Assembly (NCBI GenBank): GCA_963804005.1 | Contig: CAWDOP010000003.1 | Span: forward strand, 1-64,000 | From: JAGXRK01 sp963804005 | Lineage (GTDB): Bacteria > Bacteroidota > Ignavibacteria > Ignavibacteriales > Ignavibacteriaceae | Reading direction: 5' to 3' | Length of the DNA stretch: 64,000 nt | Notes under the pieces: generated by a model | What the model saw: the letters and a program-made list of their open reading frames with translations, nothing else | Told to the model about the DNA's origin: nothing | Databases searched by the model: none | Translations under genes and position numbers: made by a program | Shown: piece after piece, positions 16,950 to 25,847 of the stretch | How positions within the stretch are numbered: position 1 is the stretch's first letter | Layout of the letters: each line of letters opens with the position of its first letter

Positions 16950-17338
16950 CCATTCTCCGTTAAAACAAGTCGTTTTTAAGTTTCAGTCCAAAGTTATTCA
17001 ATCTATACTAATAAGTCAAGATTGATTTTATAACAATGTGATGGAGGGATCAATTCAATTAGTACCATGAATTGTTGATAGATGAGGTGATCTAAAGTCG
17101 GGACAGATTTAATTACCTACAAGGTATAAAGAACTAACTTATTTGTTTAGGTAAGATATCAATGCGGAATTAAATAGATATTCAGGAATTCGAGAGTCGT
17201 ATAACTAGATATATACGTTCAGTTATTTGGATAATTGGACTTATTTTGTTTGGTTATAAGGATGATGATTGTAATTTTATATATGTCCGAAAATTATATT
17301 TAAGGAAAGAAAAGTAAACAAATAGATTTAGAGTAGTA
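16950..17338. other. Intergenic region upstream of sufB (promoter region)
   Basis: This 389-base AT-rich gap separates divergent sufB (minus) and the two-TM gene (plus). The sufB side holds a candidate operator at 17001-17022 with an embedded TTGACT. On the plus side AAGGAAAGAAAAG near 17302-17315 is purine-rich, but it lies about 25 bases from the start at 17339, too far for a ribosome site. I saw no ORF of note and no RNA structure I could defend in the middle. Confidence 0.5.
17001..17022 (-). promoter_or_regulatory. Candidate Rrf2/IscR-type operator before sufB
   Basis: Read on the minus strand this is a 22-base imperfect palindrome, ATCTnnACTnnnnAGTnnAGAT. It contains TTGACT, which could double as a -35 box, so a repressor bound here would block the polymerase. 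The core ACT-N4-AGT resembles the E. coli IscR type 1 site (GACT-N5-AGTC), but with one base less between halves. It lies 52-73 bases before the sufB start, and the operon encodes its own Rrf2 protein. Binding is inference. Confidence 0.45.
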
Positions 17339-18196
17339 ATGAGTATTTTTACTAAATTAAAAGACAAGTCAAGCATAAACATTTTTCTACAAATAGTAAG
17401 CAGAATAATTTTAGCTATCATTATTATCTTTATACTAACACTTTATTTTGGGATAGAGGAGGCAGTAAAGCACAAAATTCAATGGGATAATGAGGGCTTT
17501 AAGAATTTAATTATATATTTCAATTCTGCTATTCAAGTAGGGGCTGTGTTGTTGATAACTCTCACAATTTACTTTACCATTTATCGAATGAATCAGACAA
17601 AAGAACAAATTGATCAGATGATCGATAATAACAGATTTAACAACTATTATAAACACCGCGAAGAGTTTGTTAAATTTTTTCAGGATAACAAATTATTTCA
17701 AAAGCTAGCAGAAGCATCTGGATATACTTTGAATCAATTGTTATTGGAATACTATAAAATCTATTATTACAAAAGAGATGAAGAATTTCAAAAAAGAATA
17801 AAACCTTCCACATTGCAAGCGATAGAAAATTTCCTTGCAATTGTGAGGATTTCCGGAATTGATAGTCAAAACGATCTTGATTTATCCGAAATTGATTTGT
17901 CTGATGTTTCTGCACCAAATGGAAATTATACTTATCATTATTTAGAAATAAAAAAATTGATCGATGGCTTTAATGTTCTGATAAACACGAATCTAAAAGC
18001 ACTACCAAACTATAAAATTTTAATTTTTTCGAATCTACTCGCTATATATTACAATTATCTAATAATTTTAGATATTCTTTCTTTTGATGGTCAACCTTTA
18101 AGTAAATATGGTCTTTCATTATTTTCTTATAATTTAAAAAATTTATGCAAGAAATTTAATCTAAAAGAATTGCTCATTATCCAAATTGATGATTGA
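17339..18196 (+). CDS. Two-TM membrane protein of unknown function
   Basis: The 285-residue product has two predicted membrane helices (about residues 19-40 and 66-85) separated by a short charged loop, then a 200-residue soluble part rich in Lys, Asn and aromatic residues, including NRFNNYYKHREEFVKFF near 97-112. This two-TM plus cytosolic domain layout is shared with several uncharacterised families, including abortive-infection-type (AbiC-like) and retron effector proteins, but I cannot assign it to any. No reverse transcriptase or other defence gene lies beside it. It is a single gene, AT-richer than its neighbours. Confidence 0.6.
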   Translation: MSIFTKLKDKSSINIFLQIVSRIILAIIIIFILTLYFGIEEAVKHKIQWDNEGFKNLIIYFNSAIQVGAVLLITLTIYFTIYRMNQTKEQIDQMIDNNRFNNYYKHREEFVKFFQDNKLFQKLAEASGYTLNQLLLEYYKIYYYKRDEEFQKRIKPSTLQAIENFLAIVRISGIDSQNDLDLSEIDLSDVSAPNGNYTYHYLEIKKLIDGFNVLINTNLKALPNYKILIFSNLLAIYYNYLIILDILSFDGQPLSKYGLSLFSYNLKNLCKKFNLKELLIIQIDD

Positions 18197-18328
18197 ATAA
18201 CTTTCGCTGAACTTAAAATTGAACATTTGTTAAATTATAGTTTCACTACTTCGCCCAGTTCTTTGCTTTTGATTTTTGCTCTTTCTTTGATTGCGGAGTT
18301 GCTTCTAATTTCATCCTTTAGAAATAAA

Positions 18329-18351
18329 AAGACCGCCATTAAGACGGTCTT
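18329..18351. terminator. Bidirectional terminator hairpin after the cupin gene
   Basis: AAGACCG and CGGTCTT pair around a 9-base loop, with an A-run on the left and TATAAAAATA on the right. It lies beyond the cupin stop on the minus strand and beyond the two-TM gene on the plus strand. A near copy at 18841-18863 lies on the other side of the cupin gene. Confidence 0.6.
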
Positions 18352-18375
18352 ATAAAAATATATTATACCCTTCTA

Positions 18376-18747
18376 TTATAATTCAAGCCTATCAAAACTT
18401 TCTTTGGTGATCTCCGCTTTCACTTTCCCGGTATGGGCAATACCTGCAGGTTCAAATAATATTAGTTTAACCTGACCACGGGGAATAACACGGTGCTCAA
18501 CACCTCTTTGAACAATATAAAATTCTCCACTTTGTAAAGTAATGTTTTTATCCTTTTCATAAATGTCGAGTATTCCATCTACAACAAAGAACATTTCATC
18601 TTCATTTTCATGAGTATGCCATGGCACTTTATCACCTTCTAATCGAACAACTTTTACGTGCTGTCCGTTTAGTTCGCCAACTATTTTTGGTGAAAAAGTA
18701 TCATTAAACTTTTCAAAGCATTTTTCGATATTTACTGCTTTTGACAT
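18376..18747 (-). CDS. Single-domain cupin protein
   Basis: The 123-residue product has cupin motif 1 PWHTHENEDEMFFVVDG (two His and the Glu metal ligands) and motif 2 with FYIVQRGVEHRVIP (third His). Such proteins are small beta-barrels, often metal-dependent isomerases, dioxygenases or sensor-like proteins; the specific role is unknown. AGGA upstream near 18752 on the minus strand gives a ribosome site. The gene is flanked by two near-identical terminator-like repeats. Confidence 0.85.
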   Translation of the reverse strand: MSKAVNIEKCFEKFNDTFSPKIVGELNGQHVKVVRLEGDKVPWHTHENEDEMFFVVDGILDIYEKDKNITLQSGEFYIVQRGVEHRVIPRGQVKLILFEPAGIAHTGKVKAEITKESFDRLEL

Positions 18748-18840
18748 TTAAGTTCCTCCGAATGAATAACGACTTTACTCAATAATTACAATTTTAAACT
18801 AATTGAATTAATGATAATGTTCAATTAACGGTTAGCAAAA

Positions 18841-18863
18841 AAAACTGCCATTAAGACGGTCTT
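18841..18863. repeat. Degenerate copy of the cupin-side terminator repeat
   Basis: AAAACTGCCATTAAGACGGTCTT differs from the copy at 18329-18351 at two positions on the left arm (A for G, T for C). One change leaves an A-C mismatch and one a G-T pair, so the hairpin is weaker. Both copies continue with TATAAAAA. It lies upstream of the cupin gene and may end transcription from nfnB poorly or be a relic. Confidence 0.5.
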
Positions 18864-18942
18864 ATAAAAACATAATAAGTAATTTTTAGTTGGTATATGA
18901 GGTAACTTTGGGCAGTATACAAGACTGCCCTTTTTATTTTAG

Positions 18943-20421
18943 TTAACTTTCTAAATTCAAAAATTTATTTATAGCTGCAGCTGCTTTTCTTCCGGCACCC
19001 ATAGCAAGAATTACTGTTGCTCCACCTGTTACAATATCTCCACCTGCAAAGACACCTTTCTTTGATGTCTTCATCGTATTTTCATCAACTAAAATATTTC
19101 CCCATTTGTTGTACTGCAGATCAGGAGTAGTTTTTTGTATGATTGGATTTGAACCATTGCCAATTGAGATTACTGCCATATCAATCGGCAGGATATAATC
19201 TGAACCAGGAATTGGAATTGGTCTTCTCCTTCCTGATGAATCAGGCTCACCAAGTTCCATTCTTTGAATCCTTACACTTTTTAACCAACCCTTTTCATCA
19301 CCAATAAATTCCAATGGATTAGAAAGTAAAATGAATTCAATTCCTTCCTCTTTTGCGTGATGAATTTCTTCTGCTCGAGCTGGCATTTCTACATCGGATC
19401 TTCTATAAATAATGTAAGCATTCCTTGCACCAAGTCGCTTGGAAATTCGCACAGTATCCATTGCAGTATTTCCACCACCAAACACAGCAATGTTTTTATC
19501 TTTACAGTTAAAAACCGGAGTATCGAATTCCGGAAAGCGATAAGCCTTCATCAGGTTTACTCTTGTTAAAAATTCATTTGAAGAATAAACACCGTTAAGA
19601 TTTTCACCTGGAATATTCAGGAAGTAAGGAAGACCTGCACCGACCGCAATAAAAACCGCATCGTAACCACCTTGAGAGGGCGAAGTCTGGGAATCCATTC
19701 CTTCGGAAGAAGACGAAGCCATTTTTTGCATTAGTTCGTCAACAGTATCTGTTAGTCCGATTACTGCGTTTGTTACAAACTCGACGCCGAGTGTTTTTAG
19801 GGAATCAATTTCTGCTTTGACAATGGATTTTGGCAAACGGAATTCTGGAATGCCATAGATCAAAACTCCACCAAGTTCGTGAAGTGCTTCAAATACGGTT
19901 ACATCGTGTCCCATTTGAATTAAATCTCCGGCACAACTTAATCCGGCAGGACCGCTTCCAACGATCGCTACTCTTTTTCCGGTTTTTGGTTTGAGTGAAG
20001 GAACACGTATTCCAACTGTTTCTCTTTCATAATCAGCCACAAATCTTTCTAATCTTCCAATTGCAACAGGCTCATTCTTTTTTCCCACAACACATTTAAT
20101 CTCGCACTGCTCTTCCTGAGGACAAACTCTTCCACAAATTGCAGGAAGCAAATTATCTTCTTTCATTTTTTCAGCAGCACCTAAAAAATCACCTTCTGCA
20201 ACAAGAGCAATAAAATCCCCGATTTTAACTCCAACCGGACAACCTTCTATACACGTCGGTTTTGGACATTGAATGCAGCGAAGAGCCTCCATTTTTGCCA
20301 ATTCCTCAGTAAATCCAAGATTCACTTCTCCAAAGTTGTTCCTTCTTTCCAAAGGATTTTGCTCGGGCATAATCTGTCTGGGAATTTTCATTCTTTCTTT
20401 ATTTGTAATTTTTTCTGGCAT
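18943..20421 (-). CDS. nfnB: NfnB-like large subunit of ferredoxin:NADP oxidoreductase (GltD-like)
   Basis: The 492-residue flavoprotein has two N-terminal Fe-S cysteine groups (CIQCPKPTCIEGCP at 49-62; CGRVCPQEEQCEIKC at 96-110), a FAD Rossmann GSGPAG (155-160) and an NADPH Rossmann VFGGGNTAMD. This is the small-subunit glutamate synthase fold, and pairing with the upstream FAD/NAD protein makes it NfnB of the electron-bifurcating NADH-dependent ferredoxin:NADP oxidoreductase rather than glutamate synthase; no large gltB is near. Residues about 235-252 (ASSSSEGMDSQTSPSQGG) look like an insertion relative to the family. Confidence 0.85.
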   Translation of the reverse strand: MPEKITNKERMKIPRQIMPEQNPLERRNNFGEVNLGFTEELAKMEALRCIQCPKPTCIEGCPVGVKIGDFIALVAEGDFLGAAEKMKEDNLLPAICGRVCPQEEQCEIKCVVGKKNEPVAIGRLERFVADYERETVGIRVPSLKPKTGKRVAIVGSGPAGLSCAGDLIQMGHDVTVFEALHELGGVLIYGIPEFRLPKSIVKAEIDSLKTLGVEFVTNAVIGLTDTVDELMQKMASSSSEGMDSQTSPSQGGYDAVFIAVGAGLPYFLNIPGENLNGVYSSNEFLTRVNLMKAYRFPEFDTPVFNCKDKNIAVFGGGNTAMDTVRISKRLGARNAYIIYRRSDVEMPARAEEIHHAKEEGIEFILLSNPLEFIGDEKGWLKSVRIQRMELGEPDSSGRRRPIPIPGSDYILPIDMAVISIGNGSNPIIQKTTPDLQYNKWGNILVDENTMKTSKKGVFAGGDIVTGGATVILAMGAGRKAAAAINKFLNLES

Positions 20422-20437
20422 AATTTTCCGCTGAGGA

Positions 20438-21295
20438 TTAATTAGATAAAATTGTTTTAGAATGAAGCTGATTTAATTTGCAATCGTGATCTTCAAGCGA
20501 AACTTTTTCCTCCATCAGGTAGGATTGATTTCTTGTCATCAAAGTTTTAAAGTCAACTTTGTGTGCATCGAACTCAGGTCCATCCACACAAACAAATACG
20601 GTTTTATTATCCACAGTTGCCCTGCATCCGCCGCACATTCCTGTTCCATCAACCATGATCGGATTTAGACTCACAACTGTCTGGATTCCTTTTTCTCTTG
20701 TAACATCAGCGACCGCTTTCATCATAGGGATTGGTCCAATTGCCAGAACGAAATCAATCTTTCGTGTTTGAATCAATTCTTTTAATTGATCTGTTACAAA
20801 ACCATGTTTACCATAACTTCCATCATCAGTTGTTATGAAAACTTCATCGCATACTTTCTTCATTTCATCTTCGAGTATTACAAACTCTTTTGTTCTTCCC
20901 CCGATAATTGAGATTGTATGATTTCCAGCTTGCTTAAGTGCGACGGCAGTCGGATAGGCAATAGCAGTTCCAACTCCTCCACCAATGCTAACTGCAGTTC
21001 CAAAGTTTTCAATATGTGAAGATTTACCCAAGGGACCAACAACATCGGCAATAAAATCACCTGCCTTAAGTGAATTCAAATCTTTTGTCGTTTTACCTAT
21101 ACCCTGAACGATAATATCAATAGTTCCCTTTTCAGCATCCGAGTCAGCAATTGTTAGTGGAATTCTTTCACCAACTTCATTTATTCTGATGATTACAAAT
21201 TGTCCGGCTTTTCGTTTCAAAGCGATCTTTGGTGCGTCGATAGTAAAACGTTTGATATTAGGGGCAATAAATGTTGCAGAGAATATTTTGTGCAT
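20438..21295 (-). CDS. nfnA: NfnA-like small subunit (sulfide dehydrogenase / DHOD electron transfer-like)
   Basis: The 285-residue product has an FAD-binding ferredoxin-reductase-like domain (GQFVIIRINEVGERIPLTI), an NAD domain (GGGVGTAIAYPTAVAL) and a C-terminal [2Fe-2S] site GTGMCGGCRATV plus CVDGPEF. In the Nfn complex this subunit binds NAD(H) and the bifurcating electrons pass to NfnB. It lies 16 bases upstream of nfnB in the same operon. The pair links NADH, NADPH and ferredoxin pools in the cytoplasm of anaerobes and facultative anaerobes. Confidence 0.85.
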   Translation of the reverse strand: MHKIFSATFIAPNIKRFTIDAPKIALKRKAGQFVIIRINEVGERIPLTIADSDAEKGTIDIIVQGIGKTTKDLNSLKAGDFIADVVGPLGKSSHIENFGTAVSIGGGVGTAIAYPTAVALKQAGNHTISIIGGRTKEFVILEDEMKKVCDEVFITTDDGSYGKHGFVTDQLKELIQTRKIDFVLAIGPIPMMKAVADVTREKGIQTVVSLNPIMVDGTGMCGGCRATVDNKTVFVCVDGPEFDAHKVDFKTLMTRNQSYLMEEKVSLEDHDCKLNQLHSKTILSN

Positions 21296-21756
21296 ATTTT
21301 ATCTTTATAAATATTTTGTTTACTTCTACATTGTCATAAAATATGCCACAGTAGACAAACTTTCGTCATTCAATTAGAGACTAGAATTGATAATATTTTA
21401 AGAAATAAGAAGATTTTTATCTTAACGACATCTGATTGAATATAGATTCTGGCAATTATTCTTAAATGTAAAAAAGGGTTTTTTGAAATGGAGAAATTGT
21501 ATACTATTATGCAACTCACTTTGCTGAGGTCGGCCAGAGTTTGAGTGGTGAACAACAAACCGAACTAAAATCAATAGTAAACGGTATAGGTTATGTTCGC
21601 TGTCCAGGCGGATTTCGGCTATATCAAACATAATCTATTTTCATACAGCCATTGAAGGACGTGGCAATTATTCAAAGACTGCGTAAGCTAAGTTAGACTT
21701 AATTGTTTTTAAGCGATTATTGGGTTAATTTTGAGTCGAATTTATCAAAGGTACTT
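21296..21756. other. Divergent promoter region of nfnA and the glycosyltransferase gene
   Basis: This AT-rich gap lies between the two divergent genes. It contains a short gene remnant at 21487-21632 on the plus strand and otherwise no clear feature. No operator-like palindrome matching that before sufB was seen. Confidence 0.4.
21487..21632 (+). pseudogene. Short coding remnant ending in CPGGFRLYQT
   Basis: The frame reads about 46 codons without an in-frame start and ends with a stop: EIVYYYATHFAEVGQSLSGE then a helix-like TELKSI stretch and CPGGFRLYQT. It has normal codon use and an apparently protein-like pattern (EQ-rich helix followed by a Cys-Gly turn), but starts abruptly after a stop at 21484. 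I take it as the C-terminal end of a lost gene. I do not recognise the parent. Confidence 0.3.
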
Positions 21757-22863
21757 GTGGCAGACACAGAACAAAATAAGCCAATTCAGCCCGAAAAAAG
21801 CGAGTCAGGGCAATCACAAAACTCCGGCAAACCTGAAGGAGATGCACAGAAATCTTCTAAGAAAAAAAACTTTTATCAAAGAAGAAGACAGTATTTTAAC
21901 AAAAATAAACGACCTGAGTCGCAGAAACCCAGAGTTCCATTCAAGAAAATCTCATTAGTAATTCCACTATTAAATGAAGAAGATTCAATCAATCCGCTTA
22001 CTAATGAAATAAGAAAAGCAATAAAACCACTTAATACAGCTTATGAAGTTATTTTTATCGATGACGGAAGTACGGATAGATCACTTGAAGTAATTAAGGA
22101 AATATGCAGAACGGACAGAAGGTTTAAATATATTAGTTTCAGAAAAAATTATGGAAAGTCTGCCGGACTTCAAGTAGGTTTTCAGAATGTTACCGGTGAT
22201 GTGGTTATAACAATGGATGCAGATCTTCAGGATGATCCTAATGAGATTCCTAATCTGATTGCAAAACTTGCCGAAGGATTTGATCTTTGTTCCGGCTGGA
22301 AAAAAGTCCGGCATGATCCGTTTATAAAAAAATACTCGTCCCGTTTTTTTAATTTTGTTACTAAAGTAATGAGCGGTATAAAAATTCACGATTTTAATTG
22401 TGGACTTAAAGCATATCGCAAAGAAGTTGTGGAAAATCTAAAAGTTTATGGTGAACTTCACAGGTATATTCCTGTTCTTGCAAAGTGGCAGGGCTTTACC
22501 ATAACAGAAATTCCGGTTAAGCATCATCCACGCAGGTATGGTCAAACCAAGTTTGGTATCTCGCGTTTCTTCAAAGGATTCATTGATTTAATTACAGTTG
22601 TATTTCTTACCCGTTACATTAAACGTCCAATGCATTTATTTGGATTATTAGGTGCAATATCATTTTTATTCGGTTTGATTGTAAATGGTTATCTGACTTA
22701 TTTATGGTTTACAGGAATTCCGCTTAGTAACAGACCAATGTTATTTCTTGGTATGCTTTTAATTATTGTTGGTGTTCAGTTCTTTTCAGTAGGATTTTTA
22801 GGTGAAATACTTGTCCATAAAATCAGAGATGAAAAAGAATACGTAATTAAAGATAAAGGATGA
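21757..22863 (+). CDS. GT2 family glycosyltransferase (DPM1/GtrB-like) with two C-terminal TMs
   Basis: I prefer the GTG at 21757, preceded by AAAGG at a 5-base gap, over the TTG at 21703. The product has a charged disordered N-terminus (about 70 residues), then a GT-A domain with SLVIPLLNEED, FIDDGSTDRS and the metal-binding DADLQDDPNEIP, then two membrane helices near the C-terminus (ending about 25 residues before the stop). This matches polyprenyl-phosphate sugar transferases of the dolichol-phosphate mannosyltransferase/GtrB/ArnC group, which load a sugar onto undecaprenyl phosphate at the inner membrane. It opens the surface polysaccharide locus. Confidence 0.85.
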   Translation: MADTEQNKPIQPEKSESGQSQNSGKPEGDAQKSSKKKNFYQRRRQYFNKNKRPESQKPRVPFKKISLVIPLLNEEDSINPLTNEIRKAIKPLNTAYEVIFIDDGSTDRSLEVIKEICRTDRRFKYISFRKNYGKSAGLQVGFQNVTGDVVITMDADLQDDPNEIPNLIAKLAEGFDLCSGWKKVRHDPFIKKYSSRFFNFVTKVMSGIKIHDFNCGLKAYRKEVVENLKVYGELHRYIPVLAKWQGFTITEIPVKHHPRRYGQTKFGISRFFKGFIDLITVVFLTRYIKRPMHLFGLLGAISFLFGLIVNGYLTYLWFTGIPLSNRPMLFLGMLLIIVGVQFFSVGFLGEILVHKIRDEKEYVIKDKG

Positions 22864-22955
22864 AACGTTGTTCGAAGGATTTAAGATTACCATCTCTTCA
22901 AATTGCAAATCTCTTTTAATACAATATTCCTTACAATGCAGAAAGTTTTTTTAGA

Positions 22956-24074
22956 ATGAAGATTATAATTATTTCTGCAGCATTTCCATTGCGTGGAGGC
23001 ATAGCGCATTCTGCCGGGTTGTTATACAAAGAATTAAAAAAAAATAATGATGTTCAGGTAATAACTTTTTTAAGGCAATATCCCAAAATATTTTTTCCGG
23101 GAAAGTCTCAAACCGAAGAGGAAGATTCATCTAACAAAATCCCCACAGAAATTCTTATTAACTCAATTAATCCATTTAACTGGATAAAAGTCGCGAAACA
23201 TATTGTTAGTTTGAATCCTGATCTTGTTATCTTCAAACATTGGATGCCTTTCTTTGCACCTTGTTATGGAGTTATTGCTGGCAGGTTGAAGAAAAAGAAA
23301 ATAAAACTTCTTGCAGTTTGTCACAATATAATTCCACATGAAAAACGGCCCGGAGACATTATCCTCTCAAGGTTTTTTCTTAAGAAGATGGATTACTTTG
23401 TTCTTTTATCCGAACAGGTGAAAAAGGATTTGGAATCAATTATAAAAAATGTAAAAAGCAAAGTTCTTCCTCTTCCTATTTTTTCTATTTTCGGTGAAAG
23501 TGTAAATAAAGAAGAAGCACGGGAAAAATTGCAGCTTAATCAGGCTAAAATTATTTTATTCTTCGGTTTTATAAGGGATTATAAGGGATTAGACACTTTG
23601 ATAGAAGCATTAGCAATTGTAAAGCAAAAATTAGATGTAACTCTGGTTGTTGCCGGTGAGTTTTATTCCGCTGAACAGAAATATCTTTCATTAATCGAGA
23701 AGCTCAATCTGCAGAATTCTATAATTATAAAGAAGGATTTTATTCCAACTTTGGATGTTAAATATTATTTTTCTGCAGCAGATGCAGTAGTTCTTCCTTA
23801 CAAAAGCGCAACACAAAGTGGAATTGTTCAGGTTGCCGTGAATTTTGAGAAGCCGGTCATTGCAACAAATGTAGGTGGACTAGGAGAAGTAATTGAAAAT
23901 GGCAAAGCGGGTTTTGTAGTTGAAAAAGAAAATCCAGAAGCATTTGCAAATGCTATCCTAAGATTTTATGAAGAGAGCAGGGAAGAAGAATTTTCTAAAA
24001 ATATGAAATTATTAAAGGAAAAATATTCCTGGGAAAATTTTACAAAAGGTATTTTTGATTTAATAAATTCTTAA
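22956..24074 (+). CDS. GT4 family glycosyltransferase
   Basis: The 372 residues show a GT-B enzyme: GGIAHSAGLLYKEL near the start, a hydrophobic NPDLVIFKHW strand, then in the C-terminal half FFGFIRDYKGLDTLIEAL and the nucleotide-sugar site with DAVVLPYKSATQSGIVQVA (E-less variant) and PVIATNVGGLGEVIENG. It transfers a sugar in polysaccharide assembly. Donor and acceptor are unknown. It is co-directional with the GT2 gene and the following methyltransferase. Confidence 0.88.
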   Translation: MKIIIISAAFPLRGGIAHSAGLLYKELKKNNDVQVITFLRQYPKIFFPGKSQTEEEDSSNKIPTEILINSINPFNWIKVAKHIVSLNPDLVIFKHWMPFFAPCYGVIAGRLKKKKIKLLAVCHNIIPHEKRPGDIILSRFFLKKMDYFVLLSEQVKKDLESIIKNVKSKVLPLPIFSIFGESVNKEEAREKLQLNQAKIILFFGFIRDYKGLDTLIEALAIVKQKLDVTLVVAGEFYSAEQKYLSLIEKLNLQNSIIIKKDFIPTLDVKYYFSAADAVVLPYKSATQSGIVQVAVNFEKPVIATNVGGLGEVIENGKAGFVVEKENPEAFANAILRFYEESREEEFSKNMKLLKEKYSWENFTKGIFDLINS

Positions 24075-24114
24075 ACTTTAACTTGGGTTTTAACTTAGAC
24101 TTGAAAACAATAAC

Positions 24115-24924
24115 ATGTACTACGATCCAGTAAAAAATATCTTTGCAAGAATTATAAAATTGCATCCGTTATTCAGAATTCTATTTTATAAAATTCTTGA
24201 TCTTATGTTCCTGCGTTCGTGGTATGTTAGAAGAGAACTAAGACGAATCAGAGCATTACTTGGCAAGAAGAAAATTGATATTTATGACGCCGGAACAGGT
24301 TATGGTCAGTACGCTTATTTTATGTCGAACGAACTAAACCCTTGTTCTATTCATGCAGTAGATGTTAAGAGAGATTGGATGAATGACTGCATCGTATTTT
24401 TCAGAAAGATCGGCAAAAATGAAATTTCCTTTGGGTTTGAGGATCTTACTAAAATTGATCATAAAGAAAAATTTGATTTGATTTTAACTGTTGATGTAAT
24501 GGAACATATTGAAGATGATGTTAAGGTTTTTGATAATTTTTACCGTGCATTAAAACCCGGAGGTTATTTGCTTATTAATACACCATCAGTTTATGGTGGA
24601 AGTGATGTTTACAATGAAGACGATTTTAGTTTTGTAGGGGAACATGCACGCGATGGTTACTCAATTGAGGACTTTGAAGAAAAACTTCATCCATTAGGCT
24701 TTACAACATTTCGTGCATTTTATACTTATGGATATTGGGGAGAAAAATCGTGGCGATGGGGTATTAAAATTCCATTACAAATGATAAATTATTCAAAACT
24801 GTCTCTATTCCTTTTGCCTTTTTATTACTTGTTTACATTTCCCTTCGCATTCGTTTTCATGAAGCGTGATTTTAAATCGAAAAACAAGACGGGGACGGGA
24901 GTCTTATTTATTGCACAGAGGTAG
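24115..24924 (+). CDS. Class I SAM-dependent methyltransferase
   Basis: The 269-residue product has motif I IYDAGTGYGQYAYFM near 55-70, an acidic motif II (HAVDVKRDW), motif post-I LTVDVMEHIEDDVKV and PGGYLLINTPS, all typical of class I methyltransferases acting on small molecules or sugars. A hydrophobic stretch at 225-250 suggests membrane association. It overlaps the end of the convergent FkbM-type gene by 17 bases. Its place between glycosyltransferases suggests methylation of a sugar or lipid intermediate. Confidence 0.82.
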   Translation: MYYDPVKNIFARIIKLHPLFRILFYKILDLMFLRSWYVRRELRRIRALLGKKKIDIYDAGTGYGQYAYFMSNELNPCSIHAVDVKRDWMNDCIVFFRKIGKNEISFGFEDLTKIDHKEKFDLILTVDVMEHIEDDVKVFDNFYRALKPGGYLLINTPSVYGGSDVYNEDDFSFVGEHARDGYSIEDFEEKLHPLGFTTFRAFYTYGYWGEKSWRWGIKIPLQMINYSKLSLFLLPFYYLFTFPFAFVFMKRDFKSKNKTGTGVLFIAQR

Positions 24925-25693
24925 TTTTCTGATCTGGTATAAAAAAGAAATTAAAAGTCTCGGAGACAGATTCTCCCGGATCAGCTACTTTATTTAATTC
25001 TGATTTACTAACCGAGTAAACTTCATATCCAAAATCCATCAGCTTTTTTGTAATGTTCCTCTTGTTCTCAGGCGAACCGAATTCAATAAGTATCACAGGT
25101 TTATGCTTTTGAATCATTTCGTACATAAGCGGAATAATATGATTTTCATAACCTTCAACATCGCACTTGATAAAATTTAATTTGTCAAGATTGCTGAAAA
25201 TATTTCCGGGATTCTTAACTTCCACAGTATATTTATCTGAATATTCGAACCCATCATCCTCAACTACTTTCGTGTATCCATGCCTGAATATCCCATCAAC
25301 AATAGGCGTTCCCATCGTAAGCAGTTGTCCGTCATTTTCACCAAGAGCATAATTAAGTATAGTAACATTATTATTCTTCAGTTTAGAGAGATTTGATTTC
25401 AGTATTTCAACAAAAATTTGAACAGGCTCAACAGCATATACCTTCCCGGATGGACCGCTTAGTTTTGAGAGAGGGACGGTATAGTATCCCAGGTTTGCTC
25501 CTATATCAATGCAAACAGAACCTTCTCTAATAAAATTTTTAAGATGAAATATATCGTGAAGCTCCTGGCCGAAGTATTTTAGTAAACCTAATTTATCAAG
25601 TTGAAAATAAGTTCGGCTGATAATTCTTAAGTATTGTCTTTTCCCGAACAGCTTAATCAGGATCGATTTAATGAAAATTAGAATATTGAACAT
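24908..25693 (-). CDS. FkbM-family methyltransferase
   Basis: The 261-residue protein has VCIDIGANLGYYTVPLSKL (SAM motif I), KVYAVEPVQIFVEILKSNL, and KCDVEGYENHIIPLM, the E-G pattern of FkbM methyltransferases, followed by PVILIEFGSPENK. FkbM enzymes O-methylate sugars or polyketides. It is the one minus-strand gene within a plus-strand run and overlaps the preceding methyltransferase gene end, consistent with later insertion or inversion in a variable polysaccharide locus. Confidence 0.85.
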   Translation of the reverse strand: MFNILIFIKSILIKLFGKRQYLRIISRTYFQLDKLGLLKYFGQELHDIFHLKNFIREGSVCIDIGANLGYYTVPLSKLSGPSGKVYAVEPVQIFVEILKSNLSKLKNNNVTILNYALGENDGQLLTMGTPIVDGIFRHGYTKVVEDDGFEYSDKYTVEVKNPGNIFSNLDKLNFIKCDVEGYENHIIPLMYEMIQKHKPVILIEFGSPENKRNITKKLMDFGYEVYSVSKSELNKVADPGESVSETFNFFFIPDQKTTSVQ

Positions 25694-25847
25694 TTGTGAC
25701 TGCTTTATTTAGTGCGAAAATTATTTTAATTGATGCATAAATCAAAATGAAATATGTAACACCTGAACTGCAATTGATGTTATTTTAGTACACAATTATT
25801 TCTTAAATTTGAACAATTATAATCTATAACATTTAAACAGTATAGTA

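Noticed and set aside
18235..18320. A minus-strand open stretch ending KIKSKELGEVVKL that looks like the end of a protein
   Set aside because: It is under 30 codons, has no start or upstream coding continuation past the terminator at 18329, and no recognised family.
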